Assembly: GCF_029278565.1 (NCBI RefSeq)
Contig: NZ_CP119559.1
Coordinates: 1,736,001-1,800,000, forward strand
DNA: 64,000 bases
DNA from: Haloarcula halophila
Lineage (GTDB): Archaea > Halobacteriota > Halobacteria > Halobacteriales > Haloarculaceae
Direction of reading: 5' to 3'
Below the pieces are notes generated by a model. The model did not search any database. It was not told the DNA's origin and was given only the letters and a program-made list of their open reading frames with translations. Every line of letters begins with the position of its first letter. Position 1 is the stretch's first letter. Both the position numbers and the translations under genes were made by a program. Below, in pieces: positions 33,118-42,324 of this stretch.

Positions 33118-34791
33118 ATGGTGCTCAGCCCACAGCTGGTCGGGGGTGTTCAGATCGTCGCCGGGTTGGCGGCTCTGCTCCTGCTGAAACCAGCTGTCGA
33201 TAACCCAGACAAACCCGGCAGTCGGGGGTATGCCGTGTGCACCGTCGGGGTCGGGTTGTGGATGTTCGGGCTGAGTGTCCCGAAGTTCACCGTAGACTAT
33301 GCGCTGACAGTGAGTAGCTTTCACGTCCTCATACTAGGAACCGAGCTTGCGGTTACAGGATGGTTGTTGCTGGCCTTATCGATCACCGACCGCACGCATC
33401 TCATACGGCGGACCGCGATTGCCCTGGGCGGCGGTATTTTGCTTCTGCAGTTGCTGCTCTGGACGAACCCCCTTCACCATCTGCTGTACGAACCGGGTCT
33501 GGGACTCGACGAGTCCGGACTCGCCCGTGGTATCGATGCGGCGATTATGACGACGTTAGAGTGGTGGTGGGTCCACACTGCAGCGAGCTACCTGTGCGGG
33601 TTGACCGGTGAACTACTACTCGTGAGGGGTGCCCTCACATCGAGTGGAATCCGCCGGAAACAGTTCGGGTGGCTCTCGCTCGCCGCAGTCCCCGTTATTC
33701 TCGCAAGCACTGTGTCCACCTTTCAGCTATTCGATCTGCAGTACAACGTCTCCTCCGCCGGGTTTTTACTCGCAGTTCCGGTCCTGGCTGTGGTCCTGTT
33801 TCGCTCCCGGTTTCTGGATATCGTTCCGGTAGCCAGACGGACCGCGATGGACGAGATGGAGGCCGCGATGATCACGCTCGACAGCCAGGACCGGGTCGTC
33901 GACGCGAACAAGCGCGCCCGGGAACTGTTCGACTGCGGACCGGAATACGTCGGGATGCCCGGAAGCGAGTTCTTCGGTTCTGGCCCCGACGAGATGCTCT
34001 CAGGGATCAGCAAAGAGGCCGGTGAGGAAGCCGAACTCACAATCGCGGCCGACGGCCAGCAGCGACACTTTTCCGTGTCTAGTTCGCCGATCGGTGACTC
34101 CCCTGAACAAGGGCGGGTAGTCTTGCTTCACGACATCACACCGCAGAAGAGACGAGAGCGGGAACTCGAAGAGACGAAACAGTCCCTCGAACAGTCGAAC
34201 GAGCGACTCGACCGGTTCGCCAGTACGGTGTCTCACGACCTTCGGAACCCGCTCTACGTCGCCCAGGGGCATCTCGAACTCGCCGAAACGGAAAATGAGC
34301 ATCTCACCGCCGTGGAGAGAGCTCACACGCGGATGGAAGTCCTGATCGAGGACCTCCTGACGCTCGCTCGCCAAGGGGACGTGATCGAGGAGACGGACGC
34401 TGTCGATCTGGCCACGCTCGCAGAGACCACCTGGCAGAACGTGGCGACGGCGGAAGCGGTACTTGCTATCGAGACCGAGCAGACGATCCGTGCCGACTCG
34501 TCCCGGGTCGAAGAGCTGCTAGAGAACCTGTTTCGGAACGCGGTCGAACACGGTGGCGAGCGCGTGACTGTAACGGTGGGAGAACTAGACGACGGGTTCT
34601 ACGTTGCCGACGACGGCCCGGGCATCCCCGTCGAGGAACACGGCGACGTGTTCGATGCTGGCTACTCGACAGCCACTGACGGCACCGGTTTTGGACTGAG
34701 TATCGTCCACGAGATCGTCGAGGCACACGGGTGGGGGATCAGCGTCACTGACAGCGAGAGCGGCGGCGCGCAGTTCGAGATCCGTTTGTGA
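33118..34791 (+). CDS. 7TM-PAS sensor histidine kinase
   Basis: The product is 557 residues. An N-terminal seven-helix membrane sensor (about 1-225) is followed by a PAS domain (about 240-350; EAAMITLDSQDRVVDANKRA), then HisKA with the phosphoacceptor His in STVSHDLRNPL near residue 378. A HATPase follows, with N-box LLENLFRNAVEHGG, DDGPGIP and GTGFGLSIV. No receiver domain or response regulator is adjacent, as is common in haloarchaea. The membrane part is the histidine-kinase N-terminal 7TM type. The ligand is unknown. Confidence 0.93.
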   Translation: MVLSPQLVGGVQIVAGLAALLLLKPAVDNPDKPGSRGYAVCTVGVGLWMFGLSVPKFTVDYALTVSSFHVLILGTELAVTGWLLLALSITDRTHLIRRTAIALGGGILLLQLLLWTNPLHHLLYEPGLGLDESGLARGIDAAIMTTLEWWWVHTAASYLCGLTGELLLVRGALTSSGIRRKQFGWLSLAAVPVILASTVSTFQLFDLQYNVSSAGFLLAVPVLAVVLFRSRFLDIVPVARRTAMDEMEAAMITLDSQDRVVDANKRARELFDCGPEYVGMPGSEFFGSGPDEMLSGISKEAGEEAELTIAADGQQRHFSVSSSPIGDSPEQGRVVLLHDITPQKRRERELEETKQSLEQSNERLDRFASTVSHDLRNPLYVAQGHLELAETENEHLTAVERAHTRMEVLIEDLLTLARQGDVIEETDAVDLATLAETTWQNVATAEAVLAIETEQTIRADSSRVEELLENLFRNAVEHGGERVTVTVGELDDGFYVADDGPGIPVEEHGDVFDAGYSTATDGTGFGLSIVHEIVEAHGWGISVTDSESGGAQFEIRL

Positions 34792-34904
34792 TCGAGCTAC
34801 CGACCGACTGCGCGGTTGATGCGTTCCGAGAACGACGGCATGAACGGTTCGATGACAGCCTGTCGCAGACGACAGAACGAACCGAGCGACGCCCGCGTGA
34901 CGCC

Positions 34905-36134
34905 TCAAGCCGGCTTGCTTCCGACCACGCCACGGAGCAGGAGCGCCGCTGCGACCACCAGACAGCCGGCGAGCCCGGTGAAGGCCAGCCGGTAGCTCGC
35001 GACGGCCGCGATCCAGCCCATATACACCGGTCCGAGCGCGCCGACGCCGAGGAACAGTGCCCGCGCGGCCCCCAGGTCCGCACCCAGATTGTCGGCGGGC
35101 GCGGCGTCCAGCAGCGTGGCGTCGGCGACGGGGAACACCGCCTTGTAGCCGAGGGCGTAGGCGGCGATGGCGAGGCCGACGGCGATCAGCGAGTCGGTCG
35201 TGACGACGGCCGCCAGCGCGACGACGCCGAGCAGGAGGCCGCCTGCCCCGACCGCCCGGCGGGGAACCCGGTCGGAGAGCGCCCCGGCCGTGGGTTTGAC
35301 GACGACGCCGACGACGAACACCACGGCGTACAGCCCCGCGGCGACGGGTTCGGCAAAACCCTTCCCGTTGGTGAGATACGTCGGGAGGAAGTTCACCCAC
35401 GCGCCGACGACGAAATAAAAGAGCGCGAACGCGACAAGCGCCTCCCGCTGCCGGCGAGTGGTCGCCAGCCGTCGGATCGTCGCGAGGAGTTCCACGTTCG
35501 TCCGACCGATCCGGTAGGAGTCGCGGTTCCAGGCGACGTAGGCCAGACAGACCAGCCCCAGGACGGCCGCCACAGGGACGAACGGCGTCCGCCAGTCAAG
35601 TCCCGGGACCGGTTCGAGGCCGACCACCGCCATGGTCGCGCCGCCGCCGGTGACGACCACGCCTCCGACCGAGGCGAGAATCCCCCCGACGTCGGTCCCG
35701 GCGGCGTACAACCCGAGCGCCTGCCCGCGACGCCGGACGAACAGGTCCGACAGTTGCGCACGCGAGGGGACCGCGAACAGCCCCTTCCCGACGCCGAGCA
35801 GGAGCGCCGCGGCGACGAACAGCCACACGGTCGTCGTCCCCGAGACCACCAGGAAGCCGGCGGTGAGAACGACAAGCCCGGGCACCACCAGCGACGGACG
35901 GGTGAACCGATCCGAGAGCCGACCGCTGGGGAACTGGGTGACGGCGTAGACCGCCTGGAGCGTGCCCAGGGCGAGGCCGGCGACGACCGTCGTCGTCCCC
36001 AGGTCGGCGATGATCGACGGTAACAGCGGCGGCAGGAGGAACCGTCCCAACTGGAGCGTGGCCCAGGCGACGCTCAGGGTCACGAGCATCCGCCCGCCGT
36101 ACCCCGAGAACAGCCGCTCGGTGCGTGCGGTCAC
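34905..36134 (-). CDS. MFS transporter
   Basis: The product is a 409-residue transporter with 12 predicted helices. The MFS loop motif is FPSGRLSDRFTRPSLVV in the first half, and GALSDRVPRRAVGAGG is the second-half repeat. RAQLSDLFVRRRGQALGLY is the typical loop of haloarchaeal MFS exporters. The substrate is unknown. It is convergent with the histidine kinase at its 3' end and divergent from the CrtI-like gene. Confidence 0.88.
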   Translation of the reverse strand: MTARTERLFSGYGGRMLVTLSVAWATLQLGRFLLPPLLPSIIADLGTTTVVAGLALGTLQAVYAVTQFPSGRLSDRFTRPSLVVPGLVVLTAGFLVVSGTTTVWLFVAAALLLGVGKGLFAVPSRAQLSDLFVRRRGQALGLYAAGTDVGGILASVGGVVVTGGGATMAVVGLEPVPGLDWRTPFVPVAAVLGLVCLAYVAWNRDSYRIGRTNVELLATIRRLATTRRQREALVAFALFYFVVGAWVNFLPTYLTNGKGFAEPVAAGLYAVVFVVGVVVKPTAGALSDRVPRRAVGAGGLLLGVVALAAVVTTDSLIAVGLAIAAYALGYKAVFPVADATLLDAAPADNLGADLGAARALFLGVGALGPVYMGWIAAVASYRLAFTGLAGCLVVAAALLLRGVVGSKPA

Positions 36135-36301
36135 GATCGAAGGTCGCCGCCCGAGCGGTTTAGGCGGCCCGGTCCCGGCAGTCGCGTCACCGTCCGCGGA
36201 CGACCGGCCGGCATGGCTGCGTGGTGTCAGGAGGCCGCGGTATCCCGACCCACAGAACGACGGGTCGTGACCTACCCCACTCCTGTCCCTAGCCGGCGGT
36301 G

Positions 36302-37822
36302 ATGGGACCCAACGTGACAGCGACGACGGAACCGCTCGCGGGCCAGTCGGCGACGGTCGTGGGTGCGGGCTTCGGTGGGCTGGCGACGGCCTGCTATCTG
36401 GCCGACGCCGGGGCCGACGTGACGGTGCTGGAACGCCACGACCGCCCCGGCGGCCACGCGAACCGCATCGAGGACGGCGGATTCACGTTCGACACCGGCC
36501 CCTCGTGGTACCTGATGCCCGACGTCTTCGAGCGCTTCTTCGGCCACTTCGATCGGGACCCGGGCGACTACTACGACCTGGTCCGTCTGGACCCTCATTA
36601 CCGGGTCCTCTGGAAGGGGGGAGCCGACGGTGAGATCGCCGACAGCGTCGACATGCGCCCGGATATGGACCACAACCGGCGGGTGTTCCGGTCCTACGAG
36701 GCCGGTGCCGACGACGCGCTGGACGAGTACCTCGCTGAAGCCGAACACACCTACGAGGTCGGGATGGAGCGGTTCGTCTACGAGGACCGCCAGCGACTCC
36801 GGGACTTCCTGGACCCCGAGGTGGTCCGCTCGGCCCGCGGACTCACGTTCCTGGGCTCGATGCAGGACCACGTCGCCGACTACTTCGAGCACCCGAAACT
36901 GCGGCAACTGATGCAGTACACGCTGGTCTTCCTGGGCGGATCGCCGTACAACACGCCGGCGCTGTACAACCTGATGAGCCACGTCGACTTCGAGTTGGGC
37001 GTCTACTACCCCGACGGGGGCGTCTACAGCGTCGTCGAGGGGATGGTCGAACTGGCCGAGGAACTGGGCGTCGAGATCAGGACTGGGCTGGAAGTAACCG
37101 GCCTGGCGGGCGAACCCGACGGCGTGGCGGTGACGACGGCGGACGGGACGGCGGCGACTGATCTCGCGGTGGCGAACGCGAACCTCGCCCACGTCGACCG
37201 GGACCTGTTGCCCGACGGGACCCGGGAGACCCGCCGGGGCTACTGGGAGAACCGTACCTACGCACCGTCGGCGTACATGCTCTACCTGGGCGTCGAGGGC
37301 GACGTTTCCCCGCTGGAACACCACACGCTGGTGTTGCCCGAGGACTGGGAGCCACACTTCCGGAGCATCTTCGAGGAGCCACGCTGGCCGACCGACCCCG
37401 CCTACTACGTCAACGTCCCCTCCGTCACCGACGACAGCGTGGCACCCGACGGCCACCACGCCGTCGTCGTCCTGGTCCCTATCGCACCCGGGCTGGACGA
37501 CGACGAACCCGCCCGTGAGCAGTTCCGCGAGCAGGTCCTCTCGGACTTGGCACGGCACGCCGGAGTCGATCTGCGAGACCGCATCGTCGTCGAGCACGAG
37601 GCCTGCGTCTCGGAGTTCGCTCGCCGGTACGACGACCCCGAGGGGACCGCACTCGGACTCGCACACACGCTGCGCCAGACCGGCCCCCTCCGACCGGGCC
37701 ATCGCTCCTCGGCCGTCGACGGCCTCTACTACACAGGATCGTTCACCACGCCCGGTATCGGCGTGCCGATGTGTCTCATCAGCGGCCAGCACGCCGCCGA
37801 CGCAGTCGTCGACGATATGTAG
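36302..37822 (+). CDS. Phytoene desaturase (CrtI) family oxidoreductase
   Basis: This is a 506-residue FAD flavoprotein. ATVVGAGFGGLATACYLADAG is the N-terminal Rossmann dinucleotide motif. ERHDRPGGHANRIE follows, and the substrate-binding start DTGPSWYLMPDVFERFF is characteristic of CrtI. The C-terminus LYYTGSFTTPGIGVPMCLIS is the family's FAD-closing signature. In haloarchaea such enzymes desaturate C40 precursors toward bacterioruberin. CrtI and CrtD-type paralogues cannot be separated by eye. The ATG at 36302 is chosen; a GTG one codon upstream is possible. Confidence 0.9.
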   Translation: MGPNVTATTEPLAGQSATVVGAGFGGLATACYLADAGADVTVLERHDRPGGHANRIEDGGFTFDTGPSWYLMPDVFERFFGHFDRDPGDYYDLVRLDPHYRVLWKGGADGEIADSVDMRPDMDHNRRVFRSYEAGADDALDEYLAEAEHTYEVGMERFVYEDRQRLRDFLDPEVVRSARGLTFLGSMQDHVADYFEHPKLRQLMQYTLVFLGGSPYNTPALYNLMSHVDFELGVYYPDGGVYSVVEGMVELAEELGVEIRTGLEVTGLAGEPDGVAVTTADGTAATDLAVANANLAHVDRDLLPDGTRETRRGYWENRTYAPSAYMLYLGVEGDVSPLEHHTLVLPEDWEPHFRSIFEEPRWPTDPAYYVNVPSVTDDSVAPDGHHAVVVLVPIAPGLDDDEPAREQFREQVLSDLARHAGVDLRDRIVVEHEACVSEFARRYDDPEGTALGLAHTLRQTGPLRPGHRSSAVDGLYYTGSFTTPGIGVPMCLISGQHAADAVVDDM

Positions 37823-37840
37823 TGCGCTAGCATTTGACAA

Positions 37841-37855
37841 CCCCTTCGTTTCAGG
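37841..37855 (-). other. Second ORB-like core
   Basis: On the minus strand this reads CCTGAAACGAAGGGG. The 13 nt TGAAACGAAGGGG are identical to those of the element at 26213-26232, in opposite orientation and 11.6 kb away. It lies 18 nt after the CrtI-like stop and about 60 nt upstream of the PiT start, so a promoter role cannot be excluded here. No clear dyad surrounds it. Confidence 0.4.
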
Positions 37856-37914
37856 TAGAGATTCCCCACACCGAGCGGTAGGCTCATTGCACGGTAGGGC
37901 AAACGCCGGGGTAG

Positions 37915-39111
37915 ATGGTCGCGACGAGTGTGCTGGCGACGCTAGTGGTCGCGGCAGCGGCGAGTCTGTTCATGGCCTGGACGATCGGCGCCGGCTCCTC
38001 GGGGTCGACACCGTTCGCGCCGGCCGTCGGGGCGAACGCGATCTCGGTGATGCGAGCGGGTTTTTTCGTCGGGATCCTCGGACTCGCCGGTGCCGTGTTA
38101 CAGGGCGCGAACGTCACCGAGACAGTCGGGGGCGGGCTGATCCTCTTCCCCGACGGCGGCGGACTCTCTGCGGCGGCCGCCATCGTCGCGTTACTGACGG
38201 CGGCCGCGCTGGTCGCGGTCGGCATCTTCACCGGCTACCCTATCGCGACGGCGTTTACCGTCACGGGGGCCGTCGTCGGCGTCGGCCTGGCGATGGGTGG
38301 CCAGCCCGCGACCGCGAAGTACGTCGAGATCGTCTCGCTGTGGGTCGCGGTGCCGTTCGTCGGCGGCGGGATCGCCTTCGCGACGGCGTGGCTCCTGCGC
38401 CACGAGGGGACCAGCGAGGAACTGCTGGTGCCGGCGCTGGCCGCCCTCGTCGGTGCGATCATGGCGAACGTCCGGTTCGTCCTGCTGGCGCCGGGTGCCG
38501 AGCAGGCCTCCGTGGCGCAGGCACTGGCTACCGCGGCAGGAACACCCGAGCTACCGACGGTCGTCGGTGTGACGGTCGTGGCCGCGCTGCTAGCCGGCGG
38601 GCTGTTGTACCGGGACGTGCGGGCCGACCCGGCCGCGGGCCAGCGACACTTCCTGCTCGTACTGGGCGGCCTGGTCGCGTTCTCGGCCGGCGGGAGCCAG
38701 GTCGGGTTGGCGCTTGGCCCGCTCCTCCCGCTGTTGGGCGAGGGACCGACCGCCGCCGTCCCGATCACCGGCGTCCTGCTCTTCGGCGGGATCGGCCTGC
38801 TCGTGGGCTCTTGGACCGGCGCACCACGGATGATCAAAGCGATCGCACAGGACTACTCCTCGCTGGGGCCACGGCGCTCGATCGCGGCGCTGATCCCGAG
38901 TTTCATCATCGCGCAGGCGGCGGTCTTCCTGGGCGTGCCGGTCTCGTTCAACGAGATCATCGTCTCGGCGATCGTCGGCTCCGGGGCGGCCGCCGGCGGC
39001 GGCGAGGTGAGCCGCTCGAAGATGGGCAAGACGGTCCTGGCCTGGATCGGCTCGCTCGCGGTGGCGTTCGCGGCGAGCTACGGGCTCTTTCTGCTCGTCG
39101 ACGCGCTGTGA
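37915..39111 (+). CDS. Inorganic phosphate transporter, PiT family (second copy)
   Basis: The 398-residue permease has the PiT halves: AWTIGAGSSGSTPFAPAVGAN near the start, and SFNEIIVSAIVGSGAAAGGGE in the second half, where a PiT signature is expected. It lacks the long acidic cytoplasmic loop of the PiT gene at 17593. The ATG at 37915 follows a short gap after the CrtI-like gene. The 3' end directly abuts the stop of the convergent SDR gene, with no spacer. Confidence 0.9.
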   Translation: MVATSVLATLVVAAAASLFMAWTIGAGSSGSTPFAPAVGANAISVMRAGFFVGILGLAGAVLQGANVTETVGGGLILFPDGGGLSAAAAIVALLTAAALVAVGIFTGYPIATAFTVTGAVVGVGLAMGGQPATAKYVEIVSLWVAVPFVGGGIAFATAWLLRHEGTSEELLVPALAALVGAIMANVRFVLLAPGAEQASVAQALATAAGTPELPTVVGVTVVAALLAGGLLYRDVRADPAAGQRHFLLVLGGLVAFSAGGSQVGLALGPLLPLLGEGPTAAVPITGVLLFGGIGLLVGSWTGAPRMIKAIAQDYSSLGPRRSIAALIPSFIIAQAAVFLGVPVSFNEIIVSAIVGSGAAAGGGEVSRSKMGKTVLAWIGSLAVAFAASYGLFLLVDAL

Positions 39112-39975
39112 CTACTCCGGGCGGCTGTAGTCGGGATCGATCATCTGTGCCGAGGTCGGCGCCGGATCACCGGGCGTGAGGTTGTACCCCGAGAAGTCGG
39201 TGACCCCGGCCGCCCGGAGCACGTCCTCGTCGTACAGCGACTCGCCGGTGAACTCCGCGGGGTCGTGACGCAGTATCTGGAGGACGGCGTCCGAGACGAC
39301 CTCGGGCGTGCGCCAGTCGTCCTCGGTGCCCAGCCCGAAGTGTCGGGTCGCCCGGGTGTCGATCGCGGTGACCGGCCAGAAGGTGTTACAGCCGATGTCG
39401 TGGCCGCGCAACTCACCGGCCAGCGAGAGCGTGATGAACGACATCCCGAGTTTCGACCAGAGATACGGCCCCGATCCCGGGCTTCGATCGACGGTCACCG
39501 GCGGCGCGTTCGTCAGAATCCACGCTTCGTCGAGGCCTTTCAGATGATCGATGAAGGCCCGTGAGACCAGATACGTCCCCCTGACGTTCACCTCCGTCAG
39601 GAGGTCGAAGCGGTTGGGCGGCAGGTCCTCGACGGTCGCGAGTTGGATCGCGCTGGCGTTGTTGATGACGATGTCGACGGTGCCGAAGCGATCGATCGCC
39701 CGGTCGGCCGCAGCCTGGACGGCCTCGGGGTCACGTACGTCCAGTTGGATCGGCAGCGATTCGGCTCCCCGCTCGCGAACCTCGCGGGCGGTCTGTTCGA
39801 TCGATCCCTCCAGGTCGCGGTCCTCGCCGTAGTCACCCTCCTCGCTGGTCTTGCCCGTCGAGACGACGTTACAGCCCTGATCGGCCAGCGCGAGCGCGAT
39901 CCGCTTCCCGATACCGCGGGTCGTCCCGGTGATGAACGCGGTACTGCCCGAGAGATCGGGCGCCTCCAGTGTCAT
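39112..39975 (-). CDS. SDR family oxidoreductase resembling HSDL2
   Basis: The product is 287 residues from the ATG at 39975. SGSTAFITGTTRGIGKRIALALA gives the TGxxxGIG cofactor motif. NNASAI, and the YLWSK catalytic Tyr and Lys, fit the SDR fold. GPYLWSKLGMSFITLSLAGE and FWPVTAIDTRATRH recall the N-terminal part of hydroxysteroid dehydrogenase-like protein 2, which usually also has an SCP2 domain; none is present here. The substrate is unknown. An ATG at 40002 would add nine residues. It converges with PiT with no gap. Confidence 0.85.
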   Translation of the reverse strand: MTLEAPDLSGSTAFITGTTRGIGKRIALALADQGCNVVSTGKTSEEGDYGEDRDLEGSIEQTAREVRERGAESLPIQLDVRDPEAVQAAADRAIDRFGTVDIVINNASAIQLATVEDLPPNRFDLLTEVNVRGTYLVSRAFIDHLKGLDEAWILTNAPPVTVDRSPGSGPYLWSKLGMSFITLSLAGELRGHDIGCNTFWPVTAIDTRATRHFGLGTEDDWRTPEVVSDAVLQILRHDPAEFTGESLYDEDVLRAAGVTDFSGYNLTPGDPAPTSAQMIDPDYSRPE

Positions 39976-40052
39976 GCCGTCCCAGTCGGGACAGAGCCAC
40001 ATAGTACTGACTCTCGAACCGGACAGAAACGCCGAGAGCGACCGTGAGGAGT

Positions 40053-41432
40053 TTACTCGGTCGAGGCTTCCTCGGTTTCGACGGGTTCGTCCTCGCCCCG
40101 GTCGAGGCGGGCGACGCGGGCTTTCATGATCCGGGTGTTCTCGACCTGTTCGACCCGGATCTCGACGCCCTCGTAGGTGATCGTCTCGCCCTCCTCGACG
40201 AGCCGGCCCGCGCGGTTGAAGATGAAGCCGGCGATGGTCTCGAACTCCTCGCCCTCGGGGAGTTCCAGTTCGAGCGCTTCGTTGACCTGCTCGATGTTGA
40301 CCTCGCCTTTGACGACGACGGTGTCGTCGTCGAGGTACTCGATCGGTTCTTCCTCCTCGCCTTCGAGGATCTCGCCGACGATCTCCTCGGTGAGGTCCTC
40401 CATCGTCACCAGCCCCTCGGTGGTCCCGAACTCGTCGATCACGATGACCATGTGCATGCGCTCTTTCCGCATCTCCGTCAGGAGGTCGTCGACGTTCTTG
40501 GACTCGGGGACGTGCAGCGTAGGTTCGATGATGTCTTCGAGTTGGATGTCTTTCGCGATGGCCTCGCCGTAGTTCAGATCGCGGACGAGATCGCGAATGT
40601 GGGCGATGCCGATGACGTTGTCCAGACTCCCCTCGTAGACCGGGACCCGCGCGTGGCCGCTCTGGATACACGTTTCGAGGGCCTCCTGAACGGAGTCGTC
40701 CTTATCGACAGCGGTCATATCGAGTCGCGGGGTCATGACCTCCTTGGCGATGGTGTTGTTGAACCGCAACGTCCGCTGGAGCATCTCGCGTTCCTCCTCG
40801 TCCAGGACGCCCTCGCGTTCGCCCGTCTCGATGATGTCCTGGATCTCCTCGCGGGTGACGTAGGAGGTCTCGATCGCCGACCGACCGCCCGTGATCTTGT
40901 TGACGATCCGGGTGAGATAGTCGAACAGCAGGATGAGCGGGATGAGGACCTTCTCGGCGAGCTTCAGCGGTTTGGAGATGCGCAGCGCCCAGGATTCGGT
41001 GTTCTCGACGGCGTAGCTCTTGGGGGCGCTTTCGCCGAACAGCAGGACGATCGCAGTGATCCCGAAGGTCGCGGCCAGCACCGCCTCGCCACGGGAGAGA
41101 TAGAAGCCCAGCAGCCCCGTCGCGATCGAGGACATCGCGATGTTGACGAGGTTGTTGCCGACCAGGATCGTCACGAGCAGTCGGTGGGGATCGGACTTGA
41201 GTTGCCGGAGCGTCTTGGCGCCCTTGACCCCGTCCTCGACGAGTGCCTCGGTCCGGTGGGCCGGCAGGGAGAACATCGCGATCTCCGAGGAGGAGAAAAA
41301 CGCCGAGAGCCCGATGAGCACGACGATCGTGACGATACCGGTCCAGACGATGACGCTCTGTGGGATCTCCACGCCGAATACGGGGACAGACTGGAGCAAC
41401 AGCGCGAACGACGCAGGTGGGTCCAGGGCCAT
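40053..41432 (-). CDS. CNNM/CorC-HlyC family protein (DUF21 plus CBS plus CorC domain)
   Basis: The product is 459 residues from the ATG at 41432. Four N-terminal helices form a DUF21 domain (IGLSAFFSSSEIAMFSLPAHR). A CBS pair follows at about 200-330 (VMTPRLDMTAVDKDDSV and HMVIVIDEFGTTEGLVTMED), and the CorC_HlyC C-terminal domain ends the protein (GFIFNRAGRLVEEGE). Such proteins take part in magnesium or other cation export. A TTAA-type promoter element about 30 nt upstream favours 41432 over the in-frame ATG at 41474. Confidence 0.92.
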   Translation of the reverse strand: MALDPPASFALLLQSVPVFGVEIPQSVIVWTGIVTIVVLIGLSAFFSSSEIAMFSLPAHRTEALVEDGVKGAKTLRQLKSDPHRLLVTILVGNNLVNIAMSSIATGLLGFYLSRGEAVLAATFGITAIVLLFGESAPKSYAVENTESWALRISKPLKLAEKVLIPLILLFDYLTRIVNKITGGRSAIETSYVTREEIQDIIETGEREGVLDEEEREMLQRTLRFNNTIAKEVMTPRLDMTAVDKDDSVQEALETCIQSGHARVPVYEGSLDNVIGIAHIRDLVRDLNYGEAIAKDIQLEDIIEPTLHVPESKNVDDLLTEMRKERMHMVIVIDEFGTTEGLVTMEDLTEEIVGEILEGEEEEPIEYLDDDTVVVKGEVNIEQVNEALELELPEGEEFETIAGFIFNRAGRLVEEGETITYEGVEIRVEQVENTRIMKARVARLDRGEDEPVETEEASTE

Positions 41433-41526
41433 CAACGGTTCGAGTTGTAATGGATGGGGATTAAGACTTGTCATGGTCGGACAGTGGCGAAGCCCTTACC
41501 CTCGGCTCGGTCCTACGTCCCCCCGT

Positions 41527-41811
41527 ATGAGCGAGCCAGCGATCACCCTGTACCGACTGCAGGCCTGTCCCTTCTGTGAGCGTGTCGTCCGGACGCTCGA
41601 CGAGCACGGCCTGGACTACCGCTCGCGGTTCGTCGAACCGATGCACTCCGAGCGGGACATCGTCAAGCGCCTGACCGGCAAGCGGACCGTCCCGGCCATC
41701 GTCGACGAGACCACCGGGATCACCATGAGCGAGTCGGCCAACATCGTCGAGTACATCGAGCGGACGTACGGGAGCGAAGCGACCGCGGCCGAGCAGGGAG
41801 GTGAGGCCTGA
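41527..41811 (+). CDS. Glutaredoxin/GST-N-type thioredoxin-fold protein
   Basis: The product is 94 residues. It has the redox motif ACPFCERV (CPFC) near residue 15. TVPAIVDE is the cis-Pro loop and ESANIVEYIERTYG resembles the GST N-terminal domain. It probably reduces disulfides of a partner, with low-molecular thiol (gamma-glutamylcysteine in haloarchaea) as cofactor, which is inference. The stop overlaps the start of the redoxin gene by 1 nt (TGATG), and the pair is likely a functional unit. Confidence 0.92.
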   Translation: MSEPAITLYRLQACPFCERVVRTLDEHGLDYRSRFVEPMHSERDIVKRLTGKRTVPAIVDETTGITMSESANIVEYIERTYGSEATAAEQGGEA

Positions 41812-42323
41812 TGGAGTTGGAGTTCGATGTCATCGATCTCGGTCCCGCCGACGCGCCGGCCGAGGGCGAGCAGGCACCGGATTTCACCCGACCGCTCGTG
41901 AACGACGAGTACTGGGAGGACGTGGCGCTCTCGGACGTGTGCGAAGCGAGCGACGACCCCGTGGTTCTCGTCTTCCATCCGATGGACGGCGCCTTCCCGG
42001 CGACCTACGTCTGGAACGAGATCCGGGACCGGGCGTGGCACGAGTCCGCGACCGTCGTCGGCCTCTCGATCTCGACGCCGTACGCCCACACGGACCTGCT
42101 CGACGAGCGCGGGATCGCGGACGACTACCGGCTGTACTCGGACCCCGGAAACGGCGTCGCCGAACAGTACGGTATCGCGATGGAGACCGACGGGATGGCC
42201 GGCATCGAAGAACCCCGACCGGCCGTGTTCGTTCTCGGCGACGACCGGAGGATCGAGTACGCCTGGGTCGGCGAGGAGTGGCCCTCCTTCCCCGACTACG
42301 ATGTCGTCGAAGCCCAGCTGTGA
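41811..42323 (+). CDS. Redoxin (AhpC/TSA-like) without peroxidatic cysteine
   Basis: The product is 170 residues. The peroxiredoxin-type fold is indicated by GEQAPDFTRPLVND, VVLVFHPMDGAFPATYVWNEI and AHTDLLDERGIADDYRLYSD. At the place where peroxiredoxins have the peroxidatic Cys (FxPxxxTxxC), the sequence reads FHPMDGAFPATYVW and has no Cys. The only Cys is at about residue 44, upstream of the strand. It therefore cannot act as a normal peroxidase. It overlaps the glutaredoxin gene, so a chaperone or docking role with it is possible. Confidence 0.85.
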   Translation: MELEFDVIDLGPADAPAEGEQAPDFTRPLVNDEYWEDVALSDVCEASDDPVVLVFHPMDGAFPATYVWNEIRDRAWHESATVVGLSISTPYAHTDLLDERGIADDYRLYSDPGNGVAEQYGIAMETDGMAGIEEPRPAVFVLGDDRRIEYAWVGEEWPSFPDYDVVEAQL

Positions 42324-42324
42324 G

